A DNA stretch of 64,000 bases from Floccularia luteovirens (Eukaryota; Basidiomycota; Agaricomycetes; Agaricales; Squamanitaceae). The DNA is taken from positions 248,001 to 312,000 of the forward strand of contig VSJF01000011.1 of the NCBI GenBank assembly GCA_009739215.1, written 5' to 3'. Shown piece after piece: positions 1 through 12,622 of the stretch (its first letter is position 1; each line of letters opens with the position of its first letter). The translations under genes and the position numbers were made by a program. A model generated the notes under the pieces. It saw nothing but the letters and a program-made list of their open reading frames with translations. It was not told the DNA's origin and searched no databases.

Positions 1-899
1 ATTGGGATAAGCGAATTGGCTTCAAGATCGACAATGTTATAATTCTCTCTATCAGCAATACAGAGTATATGGCCAGACCGACGAGCAAGAGATGTTCCTT
101 CTGGAAATGGTATTTGCTGCAAAGTGAGAAATAAGGTCGGGACAAAGCATTGCCATCTGAGTCTTTACTAACCTTGTAGTAGTTTAACTTGTCCCGAAGT
201 CCGTACATTGCAATGCTTGCCCGCTTCACTACGCAAAACTCAACATGCTCGCCTAGGTCACCAGTTTGCGGAGGAGGGCGTGAGAGATGCTCATTGTCAA
301 CAGCAAAACAAATGACTTGTCGAAGAGGTTTTATGACTGCATATGGAACTTCATCCAAAGAAGGAATGATATAGAAGTGCAATTGTTGATCTAGAAACGA
401 GTTAATTAGTTAACGGTAGGAGATCTGCTATGTCTTGAATACCAGAGAGGATTAGAGCACGGTGAAGACTTGGAATTAATACGATTTCATCCACGCTTTT
501 GTGTGTGGGCAGACTTTGACGCGATAATAGGGTGTACGATTCAAGCTGTATAGGTTAGATACTTTTTACCTACTAAGTAGAACGGATGACTAACTTTTGT
601 AGGGTCGTCTGCCTGGAGCGCAAATCGCAGAAGGTCCCCATTCGAACAGCCAACATATATCTCAGAGCCTAAGTCGTATATAAGTCAGGGCTTTGTATGA
701 TGGTTCTGTTTGTTGGACGTAATTCGAATAAAGATTCAACACATTTACGAAACCGCGCTCGAGGATGTTGAGAGTTGAAGACAACGTAACTCATCAAGCT
801 GTCAATGCCAAAGCTACCATCCAGATTCAGCTTCGAAGCCTGATATCTAATTTGGATACTGAGTGCATTCCTCACTCTCACCAAAGAGACAAGAAGCAA
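1..899 (-). CDS. CNH-domain vesicle-tethering protein (Vps3/TGFBRAP1 or Vps39 type), 5' part
   Basis: Minus-strand exons join in frame into a citron-homology (CNH) beta-propeller like that at the N-terminus of Vps3/TGFBRAP1 and Vps39, which are CORVET/HOPS subunits that tether endosomes and vacuoles. Visible segments in order are EIYVGCSNGDLLRF, ESYTLLSRQSLP, SVDEIVLIPSLHRALIL, LDEVPYAVIKPLRQVICFAVD and IADRENYNIVDLEANSLI. Introns placed: 669-718 (50 nt), about 546-594, a third near 384-432 and a fourth near 126-178, all GT..AG and frame-preserving. The gene runs off the left edge, so the clathrin-repeat C-terminus is not in the window. The start is uncertain: an ATG near 797 or one at 899. 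Family assignment is from recognised sequence; Vps3 versus Vps39 is not decided. Confidence 0.7.
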
Positions 900-1275
900 G
901 CAACCCCATCAAAAGATGTTTACCTACCTAGTGCTTGTGCACATAGAACTTGGACATCAGGTGTATTGCTTATATCGGATAAGAGCCCCTGAAGCTGATA
1001 TGGCGGTATATCCAGAGGTTTTGTTGGGGCATGCGATGCCATGGAGGTCGTCGAATGTGATGGTGAAATTATTCGGGGGCGCGCTCGTTTCGGACGTTGC
1101 CGGGACCAGAATTATTGCACATCGGTTACGAGTTGTTGTGTACTTGACATTTCCCAGTTATACATGTCAGCTACTTGGATGTCGGAATACTAATGGATCA
1201 AATATTAAACTATGACTATGATTGTCAGTACTATGCATGTTTCCGCTACAACTACAAGTGCTTGCTGGACCGTAG
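900..1275. other. no gene recognised
   Basis: Stretch between the CNH gene and the P450 remnant. Open frames here are short and resemble nothing I know. It should hold the promoter and 5' leader of the CNH gene. Confidence 0.4.
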
Positions 1276-1993
1276 TACCCATCAGTTGCAACTGCCTCAT
1301 CGGACCATTTGAATGGGAAACCGAAACCGCAAGACTCAATGATAAGCAAAGCAACCTGTAGGTATTTTAGGAACTTAGAACACTGAATATCGTTTACCTT
1401 GAAGGTAAGCCTTTTCAGATCGAGTAAGTCCACAACTTCCTTATCCATCCAAGCCTCTGCAAGTACCATCTCGTGATACGTCTCGATTGTTCGACTCCAT
1501 ACTTGTTTATATTTTTATATTTGATATATCACATATACGGATTCAATCTTGTGAGTTCGTAAATTCAGTGACAAACATACAGATTTTTCATAAAAGCGGG
1601 ACCTATGATCCCCCGATGCTTCCTCCAAGTCTCCCCTTCAGCACCGATGAGATTTACACTCCATATCCTAATGACATGTTGAACGCCCATTCGACACATC
1701 ATGAATAGTACTTACGACAAGGCCTTATTTGCTGTTTCCTGTTTCATGAAACTTGTCTTGTGGCTGCCTCCCAACACCTGCTTTGCAACGTCCACGCTCG
1801 AAGTGTAGATTTTTTTTCTACGAGTAAGTAGCTTCGTTTTGCTCATTATGTCCATCAGGCTTACTTTTTCTTCAGTAGACGACGAGGTTGGTTTAGATGA
1901 GTTGTTGACGATGACTCCTGGTGATGACAATACGGTTCTGTTTTGAAATTTGGAAAAAAAATGAATAAAGACACTGTAGAAAATATTGCTCAA
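1276..1993 (-). pseudogene. cytochrome P450, N-terminal half only
   Basis: Minus-strand pieces match the front half of a basidiomycete P450 monooxygenase (heme-thiolate oxidase, normally ER-anchored). In order: a substrate-recognition-like block with SSVDVAKQVLGG and FMKQETANKALS, then EGETWRKHRGIIGPAF (the EGExWxxHR helix-C motif), then VVDLLDLKRLTFK joined across a 46-nt intron to VALLIIESCGFGFPFKWSD. The sequence loses similarity after VATDG. The I-helix threonine, the ExxR motif and the heme-binding Cys loop are all absent, and the N-terminal membrane anchor is not evident. In-frame stops separate several blocks. It cannot make a working enzyme and is best read as a truncated pseudogene. 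Confidence 0.75.
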
Positions 1994-3419
1994 TGTCAGT
2001 CATGCCAGCTTCAAAACTCAAAAAAATGGCCTGCTCACTATAACTTCCCTTGTACCCACCACTTAGTACTTTGATTACGATGGTAGCGGCTATGCGGATG
2101 TTTTACTTTCGTAGCTATTTAGGAAATACTCTTACTACTTTTGCGTATGTTTCTATTCTCCATTGTCAGTGTGTTCAGTCATTGTGTTGTCAGGCCTTAA
2201 GTGTGCGTGAGCTTCTGTTTCCAGGGGCGACAAGAGATTATCAGGCTTAGGTGATGACAGTGTAGCTCAGTCTCACAAGGGGTTTTCGAATGTGCTGCAC
2301 GCATATATATCATGTCGGGCTGCCAGGAGAAAACCAAATGTTCTACGTTAGCTATAGGCAGGTAGCAGAAGGATATTCTCACACCTTTATAAACACAATG
2401 CTGATTAAATATCGCCAGAGTCAAGGATACAAAGAACAGTAAAATCACATGAGGGGTGTCGAGGCGGAAGTTTCTAAGAAACCACACTGTAGCATTCTTG
2501 CGGGGACCTTTGTGAGGCTGAATTCCTACATAAGGCGATGGCTGTAAATAACAGTAGGAAGGGCAGACGCAGTGTGGAACAGGAAACCAGAGAAGCATCA
2601 TAGGTGATAAGCAATTCTTCCGTGGCTATGGGAATTTGATAAAACCAGGCTGTACTTTTAATGAATCTGCCATCCGGATCCCAAACAATAGAGTATTGGC
2701 TATGGCTGTGGCTGTTACATTGCACATCTATGTTTAGTCAAGGTTATCAACACAAATCGGTCTAATATTGGTTTAATAGATCATGTTTGGGATAGCTCGT
2801 GGGAATTAATTTGGTTTTTGTTAACGTGAATCAAGAGTGAGTGTTATCTATATGTACCGTACCAGGTCGACAACACCCCTCATTAAGGCAAATATGTACT
2901 TGTAAAAGCCTTGCCATACTTTATTGGGTATGAGTCAAGTTGTTGTACCCACACACGATAGGCATTTATTTGATAGAGGCTATTATGATACAACGAATAC
3001 AAGATCCGGCGATCATTTTAATCAACAATCGCTGGCCAAAACGATTCTGCTACTTACTTACTCGTAGGAGTTCATCAATTGATCATCAACAACTAGTCGT
3101 TCAAATGTTCACAATATCAATTCATGAAGAACTGCTGTGGTATTCTTCGGTAGAAAGTGAAGTTGGCCTCTTTTAATCATAAGTAATATTGATATAAACC
3201 AATTTTTTGACAGATTGACTCGGATCATCATTAAAAATATGATGATTATCTTCTTCTCGTCAAAGATCTAAATGAAATGCGATGTTGATAAGCCGAAGAA
3301 TCAGATTCATTTGGTATAGTGTAAAATAGTTATTAAGTGCAGGGTGTTCAGATTTTTTGACGACCACCCCGATCATGGACTTGGCATATCCCAATACTAC
3401 ATTTGTGACCCGAAATATC
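1994..3419. repeat. upstream flank of DUF6533-like copy 1 (duplicated DNA)
   Basis: No gene recognised. The interval from about 2260 aligns by eye with the flank of copy 2 (about 6300-7690): for example the stretches at 2540-2600 and 6480-6530 share AGGAAGGGCAGAC-like text, and GGCTGTGGCTGT occurs near 2705 and 6570. Open frames here (for example minus-strand 2197-2601) look non-coding. Confidence 0.5.
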
Positions 3420-4889
3420 TCTGAGGACTCACTCTCAGCTCTACTGATCACTTATCCTGCATGTATGCCTCTTCCTCGACCTCCTAAGTCCCTAGTACGC
3501 TAATCCTATTCACATAGGGATTAGTCTAACAATCACTATATGGCATCACCTCCTCTATCTTGATGAAGAGGTCGACATTGTGTGGCATAGGGACTACAAG
3601 AACTGCGTAACTAGGGGGCTTTATATTGTTGCTCGCTACGGCACCGACATCACCCTTATATATGGCACATACAGTTTGTGAAGTTTCATCTATTGTTTCC
3701 ATTGTTTTTTCAATATTCAGCACCTTACTAGTTTCATCTGGGTTTGTTTCGAACCTAACAGTACAAGTGAGTGATTCTTCTGAACTAGAAGCTGCTGCCT
3801 CATCTGAGTCACTCACTTCAGCAGTACGCCAACTTCAAAAAGCTTCTTTTTCCTTTATCATTACATATTATGTCATAGATGTCTACATTGGGCATGGTTA
3901 GCTGAGCTGCTTACCATATTGACAGTGATATTTCGACATGGTAAGTCAGCATTACATCTTCACATACAATTAACTAATTTTTCGGCTAAGCTGCTATTTT
4001 TGTTACAATCAAGTCTTTATGGAATGGTCGGACAAAAATGAAGCATCTTCTTGTCATAGCCTGGTTTGCATCTTTAACCCCAGCCATTGTTCTCAGCCTG
4101 TTGGTTGCTATTCAAGCTCAGGGTACGTTACTACTGAAATTACTAAATTAATACCCCCCCTCTCATCCTTGGATTCTGCCAAAATGTTAAAGGTACTTTT
4201 CTTATCATTTCTCCACACCATTACATGTCAGGTGGGATTTGTGTGATGTCACGGGTGGTCCATTTGCTTCCATGGCTGTTAGTATCACTAGTATGTGTCT
4301 TCGTTGGTTTTTTTGGATTTAAGCCAACCAGAAAGTTTCTAGTCTGTTGGGGATTTCATCCAACTTGTAGCTATGGTTGTGAATGCATTGGATGCACCAC
4401 GTTTATCAGATAAACAAATTATCTCTAGTGTAAACCGTGATGGCGCATTTTACTATTTTGTGGGTTTCAACTTCTTGCCAGTCACCAATTTCTTTAACCA
4501 AATGAATATAAAGGTTAACCTTGGTCAATTCAATCTATCCAACTCCCTTATATAATATAGCTGACATGATATACAACGCTCACAGTTCTTCGAGTTTTTG
4601 CTGCTCCAATTCTTTGGTTGGGTGGTGTAAGTACCAGCCGTTCATCGAACTATTTTGCTTGTCCTCAGTCTCTAATTAATATTATAACTTAGGTGAAATA
4701 CTACGGGATTATTTTACCGTATGATTATCACGTCACGATTTGTTCAACTGTTGCTTACAACCTTTTTGCAGAATCCAAGGTGTCGTAGCGTCTATTTTGC
4801 CATTACATCACTATCTCTTGTTTTCCAAAGCCGAGAGAAGCGCGGAGGTTATGGACGGGTTTCATCGTATATACGAAGACAAAGTCTGA
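3420..4889 (+). pseudogene. DUF6533-type multipass membrane protein, copy 1
   Basis: Exon-like blocks read WHHLLYLDEEVDIVW, GLYIVARYGTDITLIY, then (after introns or decay) LLVIAWFASLTP at about 4040, DAPRLSDKQIISS at about 4390, RDGAFYYFVGFNF, and a C-terminal tail HYLLFSKAER. The first block has the pattern of the fungal DUF6533 domain (YDYLLTLDxEVxxIW...RYL), which opens a family of multipass membrane proteins of unknown function in Agaricomycetes. Blocks are in frame locally, but the joins are not all resolvable: a stop follows GTYSL and the 5' exon is out of phase with the DUF6533 block. It may be a decayed gene or one with introns I could not place. Closest relative in the window is the copy at 28426-29885. 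Confidence 0.5.
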
Positions 4890-7689
4890 ATTCTATACTT
4901 CACTTAAATTTGTCGTGACCCTTGATGCTTTGGATAGATGACGCGCAATACAAAGTCTCTTATCATGAAACTCAGTGTCTTGCATTTTCCTAATTATGAA
5001 AAGCTCACCCCTAGAAAGGACCTGCTAGATGTGTGGCATATTGCAAAGCCATGGAATTTCTATAAATGTCTGGGGGCGGGAGAAATACATTGCAGACACT
5101 GTTTGGGTATATAAGCATAGAGTCTAGTAAATCTTCTGTCTATGATTGGAAGCTGATTCACTTGCTGCGCGCTAGAAAGTCTGCTATGAGTGCCGTTGGC
5201 GTTAGAATAATAAAGCCGATCGTATGTCTTGTTAGACAGGCAATTTTTCGGTCAAGTGCATAGAACGTCGGCACTTGAATAATCGAATTAGGGGTATAGT
5301 GCTGGACGATGTCAACTCATAGATAATTATTCAGTCGTCTCCTTTCGTGTCAAAATCCAGCAGGCTGAGCTACGAATTCTTCTAGTTGTAATTGGGTCAG
5401 CGGGATGCTTTTGAGTGGATTATAATCGGGCGTCGCAAGTTTAGAAGTTTGCTTTATCAAAAGGCGTACACGAAAATCGCAAATTTGGTGTTGACAAAAA
5501 CCCTTTCTTGTATACCTAATGAAAAATTGTGCCACGAACCACCCGACTTGAAATGCTATAAGTCCTTAGGTAAGGAAATCAGCCGTCTTAGATTTCTATT
5601 TCTGTGAACGTGGGCAAACCAATACGTGATTCGTTGGCAAGTTCCTCGATTTCGACCATTGAGAGAGCATAGGTTTTGCCGCCATTCTGAGGTATGAATC
5701 CTCCCATTATACAAAGTGCCCGTACGTTTGTGTCCAACTGTTTCCTATCAAATCAAGTTGAATGAGTCAGTAATCCTTTATGCCTTGTCTGAGCATACCC
5801 TTGTAGCGTTTAGCTATTGCTCGTACACCATACACTGTTTTGTAGCCCACCATAGAATTAGCCCATATAGTCGTCGTTTCGGAACGTCAAATCATGGTTT
5901 CTTTCAACGATTTGCTGAAACATTCCTTGTGGGATAGAAACCTCCGATGAAACTTGTCGAAACTGGGCAGCACGGTTGGGTTAGAGAAGATGAGTATGCT
6001 GGGGGTTGACAAGAGGGAGGTGGAACAACACACTTCAAATAAATCACTCTGATAACCTCCACTCATACCTAGTCCACAAATGCTGAGTTGTCATGCTCCT
6101 CTATCGGATGGGCAGGCTGCTTGGCAAGTTCAACGGGACTCAGCAGTGTAGGGCATGGTTGGGAGGTCGTGCAATAGCCCGTCACCCCACAGCCGTCGCA
6201 AGCAACGTTCCATCAACATTATTGCATGGACAGACGTTGGGAAAACGGAAGAATGATGTGCAATGCCGCGGTAGAATCGTCCACCAATCAGAGTACTATT
6301 GCAATCACACATGCCGTGTGGTTACCCATTGTTGTAGTATGACGCTAGGCCACGAAAGCACACGTATGCCCCAGAGCGGACGTTTCCTGAGAGCCATGAG
6401 CGCAAGCAACCACACTGCAGATATGGCATTCTCACAAGCACCCCTTCAAACATGAGACAGTTGCTATAAAGAACAATTGGAAGGGCAGACAAAGAGCAGA
6501 ACAAGAGACGAGAGAAACTTAGACAATACCCCTGTTCAACTCCCCCCTAGTGATAGTATCCAAATAGAGTGGCTGTGGCTGTCATGGTATACACCTTCAA
6601 CGTCTTTACTTGACGTTTAACGTTTAGATCCTGCTATGTGCTTATATTGCCCATCCACATTCTGTCAAGGTTAATCGACATGAATCGTCTTGTATGTTTG
6701 GCATAGCTCATGAAAGAGTTGTGTTGATATTCATTCAAATCATTGATAAAAACTTTCAGCAGCATCAAATAAAAGCGTGTTTCATCTTTCGTGGAATAAA
6801 TGAGCCATACATCACAATTCCAATCTGCCCATTTCCATCTTTCCATCTTACATGGCTGGTGATCAACCATTACCATCCTTCTAGTGGACTGTCTATGAAA
6901 TTCAATTGTATCCTTCCATGGACGCGAGGTCGTTCGTACTGTATTGCATTTGGCGAGGTGGAAGCTGTCGGCATGATATTGTTTGTGATCAATGAGAACC
7001 ACGCTTGACATCCCGGTGTATCCCCATACACAGACCATACCGGTATATCCCTCTTATTTTCGATGTTGTAAATGTTGCTAACTGTTGGACGTTCCCCTAG
7101 TGTGGTAACATGGTAAAGATGTGTATGGCAGTTCCCTTCCATTACAGATTCCTGATATTGCACCGGGACTAGCATATCTTTGTAGAAGTCACAGTCGTTC
7201 GGTGTTGGGTATGAGCCAAGTTTGGGAGTTGCTATTATACAATAAATGCATTGACAAGGTCCGACAATCCTTGGCTCTACTAATGATTCTACTACTCATG
7301 GTATATGTACATATGCACTTGTAGGAAACTTGTCAACCTGATAATCAACAAGGAGTCGTTTAAAGTGTCACATCATTAATTTATCAATTTTGATGAAATA
7401 CTAGCATGATGTTCCAATATAAAATGAGGTGTTTGTGATTTAAAAGCCTTATTTTAACCGACTTATTGTCAAGTTTATTTTTAAGACTGAAACAGCGGGA
7501 GTGCTCTACGACAACATGATGGTCAGCTTCTTACAAAGATTAAACATCATTTTATTCCCATCCTGCAGTTAGTAATGGTGCCCCGGCAACTACGCTGATG
7601 AACGGATCCATCTGGTACAGTGGGGATTGGTTATTAAGTACAAGGAATTTAGATTTTTCGACAACCACCCCTGATCATGGAATTGACTA
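4890..7689. other. duplicated non-coding DNA, no gene recognised
   Basis: Stretch between membrane-protein copies 1 and 2. The part from about 6070 is shared with other places in the window (see the repeat entries). The frames at 5350-5607, 5716-5937 and 6093-6455 have no recognisable domain or plausible splice context. Confidence 0.4.
6070..6300 (+). repeat. dispersed block B1, inverted copy at about 27230-27600
   Basis: The text around GTCATGCTCCTCTATCGGAT (6090-6110), followed by a GGCAAGTTCAA segment and CTCAGCAGT, recurs in the reverse complement of 27230-27600. It lies between membrane-protein copies 1 and 2 here and between copies 3 and 4 there, so the order is mirrored. Confidence 0.6.
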
Positions 7690-9139
7690 TATTACGATGC
7701 TACACTTGTAGCCCGAAATACCTCTTTGGACTCACTTTCAGCTCTACTGGTCACATATCCCCCATGTATGCTTCTTTCTCGACTTTTCAAGTCACTGGCT
7801 GATTCCATCAACCTAGGGCTTTCTCTAACCCTATCTATATGGCATCACCTCCTCTATCTTGACGAAGAGGTTGACTTCATTTGGAATATGAACTATAAAA
7901 ACTGTATAACCAAGGGGCTTTATATTGTTGTTCGTTATGGCACCGACATCACTCTTATATATTATGCATATAGTTTGTGAAGTTCCACTTATTTTTTTGG
8001 TTGTTTTCTCAATATTCACCAACTTAGTTACATGCGGTTTTGTTTCGAACCTAACATTACAAGTAAGTGCAATGAATCTTCTGAGCCAGAAGCCGCCACC
8101 TATTCTAATTTGATCACACCAGCAGTGAGCCAACCTGACAAACGTCCTTTTTGATCGATTATTACAACTTTTTTGCTAGTTGTATAGTGTGGCCCTGGAT
8201 GGCTGAAATTCTTGTCATGCTAATAATATCATTTTCGGCATGGTCAGTCAAAATTGTGCCTTTCCATACATACTACTGACCGATACTTTGGCCTAAGCTT
8301 CTGTTTTTGTTACTATCAGAGCTTTATGGGCTGGTAGGACAAAGATGAAGTGCTTTCTTGTCATAGCCTGGTTTGCATCCTTAACACCAACCACTCTCTT
8401 GTGCATGTTGGTCGCTGTTCAATTTCAGAGTATGTACTGTCATCATCTCAGAGCTAATACCCTCTCATCAAGGTCAAGGTACTTTTTCTGTCATTCCTTT
8501 ACAGCAGCCGCACACGGCAGGAGGGATTTGTATCATATCACAAACGGTCCATATGCTTCCGTGGCAGCTAGTATGTCTGGTACGGGTCTTCGTTGGGCTT
8601 TTTCAGAGTCATTAGTAAACCATAAATTTTTTAGTCTATTGGGGATCTCATTCAACTTGTAGCAATGGTTGTGAACGCCCATGGATGCACCACGCTTGTC
8701 GGATAAACAAATCATTTCTAGTATAGACCATGATGGCGCATTTTATTATTTTGTGAGTCAAACTATTATCATATGACCAGCGTTTTTTAATTACCAGAAT
8801 ATAAAGCTTAATTTTAGGTAAGTTCAATCTATTCCACTCCCTTGATATGCCCGTCATGATGCAACACTCAAAGTGATTCGGGTTGTTGATGTTGTAATTC
8901 TTCGGTTGGGCGGTGTAAGTATCAATTGCTCATCTAACTATTTTGCTATCAGTCACTGACATTGTAGGTCAGCTAAAGTACTACGGGATCCTTTTGCCGT
9001 ATGATTAAAGTATCACAATTGGTTCAACAGTTACTTACAAAACTCCTTTACAGACTCCAAGTTGCCATAGCGACGATATTTGCCAGCACATCACTATCTT
9101 TTGTTTTCAAAAGCCAAAGAAAGCACAGAGGTTGTGTGA
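7690..9139 (+). pseudogene. DUF6533-type multipass membrane protein, copy 2
   Basis: Same layout as copy 1. A first frame (7726-7980) reads LSALLVTYPPC, then IWHHLLYLDEEVDFIW and GLYIVVRYGTDITLIY before a stop. It is followed by ALWAGRTKMK and FLVIAWFASLTP (about 8320-8390), a segment matching DAPRLSDKQIIS (8688-8720), GAFYYFV, and a tail HHYLLFSKA ending at a TGA (9137-9139) earlier than in the other copies. The region between the first stop and ALWAGRTK would need introns or is decayed. Function of the DUF6533 family is unknown. Sequence and flanks mark it as a paralog of the copies at 3.4, 19.6-26.3 and 28.4 kb. Confidence 0.5.
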
Positions 9140-9713
9140 TAGGTTTGATTGCATGGAAGAAGAGCAAAGTCTAAATTCTATAGTCCACCAGTGACCGCAG
9201 ACGGTACGAAAGGGTTTTATTAGATGGACGAAGACAGAGGCTAAAATTCTTTCTCGCGTCTTTTGACTTATAGCTTAGTACGCTACAAATTGTCGCCCTT
9301 TTTATCTGGCTTTGTTCTGTGTTCCTGCGCATATTATTATTTAGAGTCATTAGAAAATGATATAGATAGGCAATGTTACTCTTTCGAACAACCCTCAAGC
9401 TACTTGTATGGGCTACTTGTTATGGTTGGTGGACAAAAAGATATCTGGCGCCTGAGTGTTGCGACAGTTCAACGAACATTTTTTCAGGAATATCAAAGTA
9501 TTTATTCCGAGTATCGATTCCACGGCATTACTGTGCAAGCTTCAGCAGTGTGATAAACAGGTCACATGGTTTTTACACCAACAAAGATGTTCATCGGCTC
9601 CGGAAGTGACGAAGAAGCCGTCGAACAGACCCGCCAATGATGGAGAAGCACAAGGACTCATATAAATCAACCGGCCACTTGGTAGAAGAGAGTACACCAA
9701 GCTACTTACTATC
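9140..9713. promoter_or_regulatory. acyl-CoA oxidase upstream region
   Basis: No gene recognised; overlapping short frames only. The 5' part is the tail of the duplicated unit, and the 3' part must contain the acyl-CoA oxidase promoter. No clear TATA box or binding motif was identified. Confidence 0.35.
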
Positions 9714-12476
9714 ATGGCAAAGACTCATGATGTTAATGAACAAACGAAACGCGACATGGCCAACTCCCGGCAGAACGCAACGTTAAATATCCAGCGAGTC
9801 AGAGAATTCATTCATAGTAACTCTCCCTTGAGTATTGCTATTTTCCCTTGTCACTGATAATGCGACAGATGGTGCTGAGAAGTGGGAGCGGCACAAGAAA
9901 GTAGTGGATGTATTGCAGAGTGATCCAATGTTCGAAAAGTCCCAAAGGTAATCAACATACACTATAAGCACATTGAACTATGTTTGAACTTGGCATTCCA
10001 GAGACTTTATGAGTAGAACGGAGCGATATAATCGCGGTCTCAGGATGATCAATCGTCTTTTCGAATTGGAGGAAGCGAATAATTGGAGTCAACATGACAT
10101 GTCTGCTGCATTCGGGAGTTTGGACGAATCCCTTCCAATTGGTTTACATTTCGCTGGTGAGCTCCAGGAGTATACATACATCCTATGACAGGTATTAATA
10201 AGGTATCATTCAGCATTTCAACCTGTATTGTTATCCCAAGGTGGTCCAGGTCTTGTCGCAAAATACGGACGCCTTGCTGCTACACGAGGGATAATAGGCT
10301 GCTACTTACAGACCGAACTAGGCCATGGGACAAATGTTTCCAGCCTTGAAACCACAGCCACGTACATCCCGGAAACCAAGGAATTTGAGATTCATTCTCC
10401 AACTTTGACAAGTAGCAAGTGGTGGATCGGAAGTCTTGGGAAGACATCAACGCATGGGGTAGTGCAAGCTAAGCTGATTCTACCTGGAGGGAAGGACGTC
10501 GGACCCCATCTTTTCCTCATTCAACTGAGATCATTAGGTAGGTTCGTTCATCCCAAGAGCTAGTGTCGAGTTCTGAGTAACTTTTTTTAGTGGATCACAA
10601 AGTTCTTCCTGGAATAGTTATTGGAGATATTGGTATGTGAGGCATTAAAGATTGAATCACCTTGTTTTATTTGAGTATGTAGGTCCCAAAGCCATGGGAG
10701 GATACTCACCAACGGACAGTGGTTTTGCGAGGTTTACTCACGTCCGCATTCCGAAAGAGAACATGCTTTCCCGATTTGCACAAGTCACCAACGAAGGACA
10801 ATATGTCCAACCTCCCCATGCGAAACTCAGTTATGGTGGAGTACGTCAACGCTCCTGTTCATCTTTGCGCGAGATTGATGTAACATCATTTCCCAGATGT
10901 TATACATACGCGCAGGGTACGTTTCTGAATGCACCATTTTCACGCGAGCACATTATAACAATTTTTTATTAGTATGGTGACTGCCGCAGGCTGGCAAATT
11001 GCAAAAGGTTTATTTCCTTCTTCCCTTTCCAACACACGCCAGACATACTGACTGCTTATAGCGGCTACTGTTTCAATACGTTATGCCACAGTCCGTCGAC
11101 AAGGAGAGAAAGGTCCGGATGGATTGGAACGTCAGATCATCAACTACCCATCAGTCTACTATCGCCTACTCCCCATTTTATCGCGTGCATACGTCTTCAT
11201 CCAACTTGGCAGAAACCTCGTAAGCTTACTCTCAGTTTGTCATTGACATATCAATATCTTATTTGTGTTTTGTAGTCAAGTTCATTCGATATGATGGCCA
11301 CTCGCCTAGCAGCCGGAGATACCTCTCTTCTCGCAGAGATGCATGCGACAACAAGTGGCCTCAAAGTCTTAGTCTCTAGCACAGGAGTGCAAGATCTGGA
11401 AACTGCACGGAGATCCATGGGTGGACATGGATACAGTGCATTTGCTGGCCTTGGTCGTTTGTATGCGGACTACGCCCCAAGTGTCACGTAAGCGTCTCCA
11501 CTATAATTTGTGCCATGTTTTAAGAGTGCGTGCAGTTATGAAGGTGATAATTTCGTGCTTGATCAACAAGCCGTCCGTGCTACTCTCAAGTCACATCGCA
11601 ATCTACTCTCTTCCAAATCTCCTTCGATATCCATGCTCTCTCCTTCATCTCATTATCTTCGACTGTTGCTTCAATCTGGGGAGACGATTCCAAATCCTGA
11701 TACTACTACCTTGCAGGACCCTGAGAATATCATCAAGCTACTGGAATGGCGTGCTGCCCTATTAGTACGGGAACATGCACAAAATGTGGAGGAACATGAT
11801 GGTAGTGTGAACCAACGGATTTCCAAAGCAGTGACAGAGGCATTTGTTGCTGCTCAGGTAGGGAAGATGATCAGTAGTATTACTCTACCTGGACCGTCAC
11901 CAGTCAAGCTGTCAGGCAATGATACGGAGATTATTAGTGGTGTATATCGTTTGGTACGTCCTCTGCTCATGTAGTATTTGTTACACTTCTCTGATATAAT
12001 AATCAAAAGTACTTGCTAACTACCCTCGAATCTGGCATTACGGATCTCCTTTCATTTAACATTTTGCCTGCCAAGCCTGCAGGCAGCTCTTCGCAAGACA
12101 TCACCCGTTCATTACGACTGACGATTAAGAGCACATGCGAAACGTTGCTTTCAGAGGCGATTGCGCTGACAGATGCTTTTGGGTTTACGGATTGGGAATT
12201 GGACAGGTAATATGAATACTCAGATTAGATTCAGAGACATACTTACTGTATAACCTATTTGTTGCAGTGCATTGGGGGTATACCATGGTAATGTTTACGA
12301 GGAGCTCTGGAAAAGAGCACAGATGGAACCACTCAATCTTACAGAAGTACCAGCTGCAGTATCAGGTTAGCGAATGGACACAGTTATAGATCATCTGCTC
12401 ACCACTCTTCTTGAAGGAATCCATACGACCAATACTTGAACGTGGACAGAAGAGGGCTCGTCTTTCCAAATTGTGA
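9714..12476 (+). CDS. peroxisomal acyl-CoA oxidase
   Basis: FAD-dependent oxidase for the first step of peroxisomal fatty-acid beta-oxidation (acyl-CoA to trans-2-enoyl-CoA plus H2O2). The ATG opens MAKTHDVNEQTKRDMANSRQ. Introns I placed: 9817-9868, 9948-10001, 10157-10213, one from about 10538, one after GDIG, and several to 12416. In-frame blocks follow in the family order: DFMSRTERYNRGLRM, CYLQTELGHGTNVSSLETTA (the TELGHGS-type FAD/substrate loop), GPKAMGGYSPTDSGF, HVRIPKENMLSRF, SMGGHGYSAFAGL, YADYAPSVTYEGDN (conserved catalytic Glu region) and a C-terminal helical domain. The last exon ends ARLSKL, a PTS1 peroxisomal signal, if the final intron runs 12359-12416. No disabling lesion seen. 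It converges tail-to-tail with the next gene (146 bp apart). Confidence 0.9.
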
Positions 12477-12622
12477 TTTCAAACAGCGTCAATCTTGGCT
12501 CTCGGTTTGGTGAATACGAATATACACAATATTCAAATTTGAATACCAAGTTATAATTAGTGGAGTACAAAAGTACAAAAAGCCAAACAAAACAGAGAGA
12601 TTAAATACGACTGGGTTAAATA

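Noticed and set aside
2197..2725. Minus-strand open frames of 134 and 83 codons
   Set aside because: They overlap each other, lie in duplicated non-coding DNA and show no domain or codon pattern of a gene.
3526..3901. Overlapping frames on both strands (96 and 91 codons)
   Set aside because: They are antisense or off-frame shadows of the DUF6533-like blocks in copy 1; the same shadows occur in copies 2-4.
6093..6455. 120-codon plus-strand frame
   Set aside because: It lies on block B1, whose inverted copy is not open, so the frame is not conserved.
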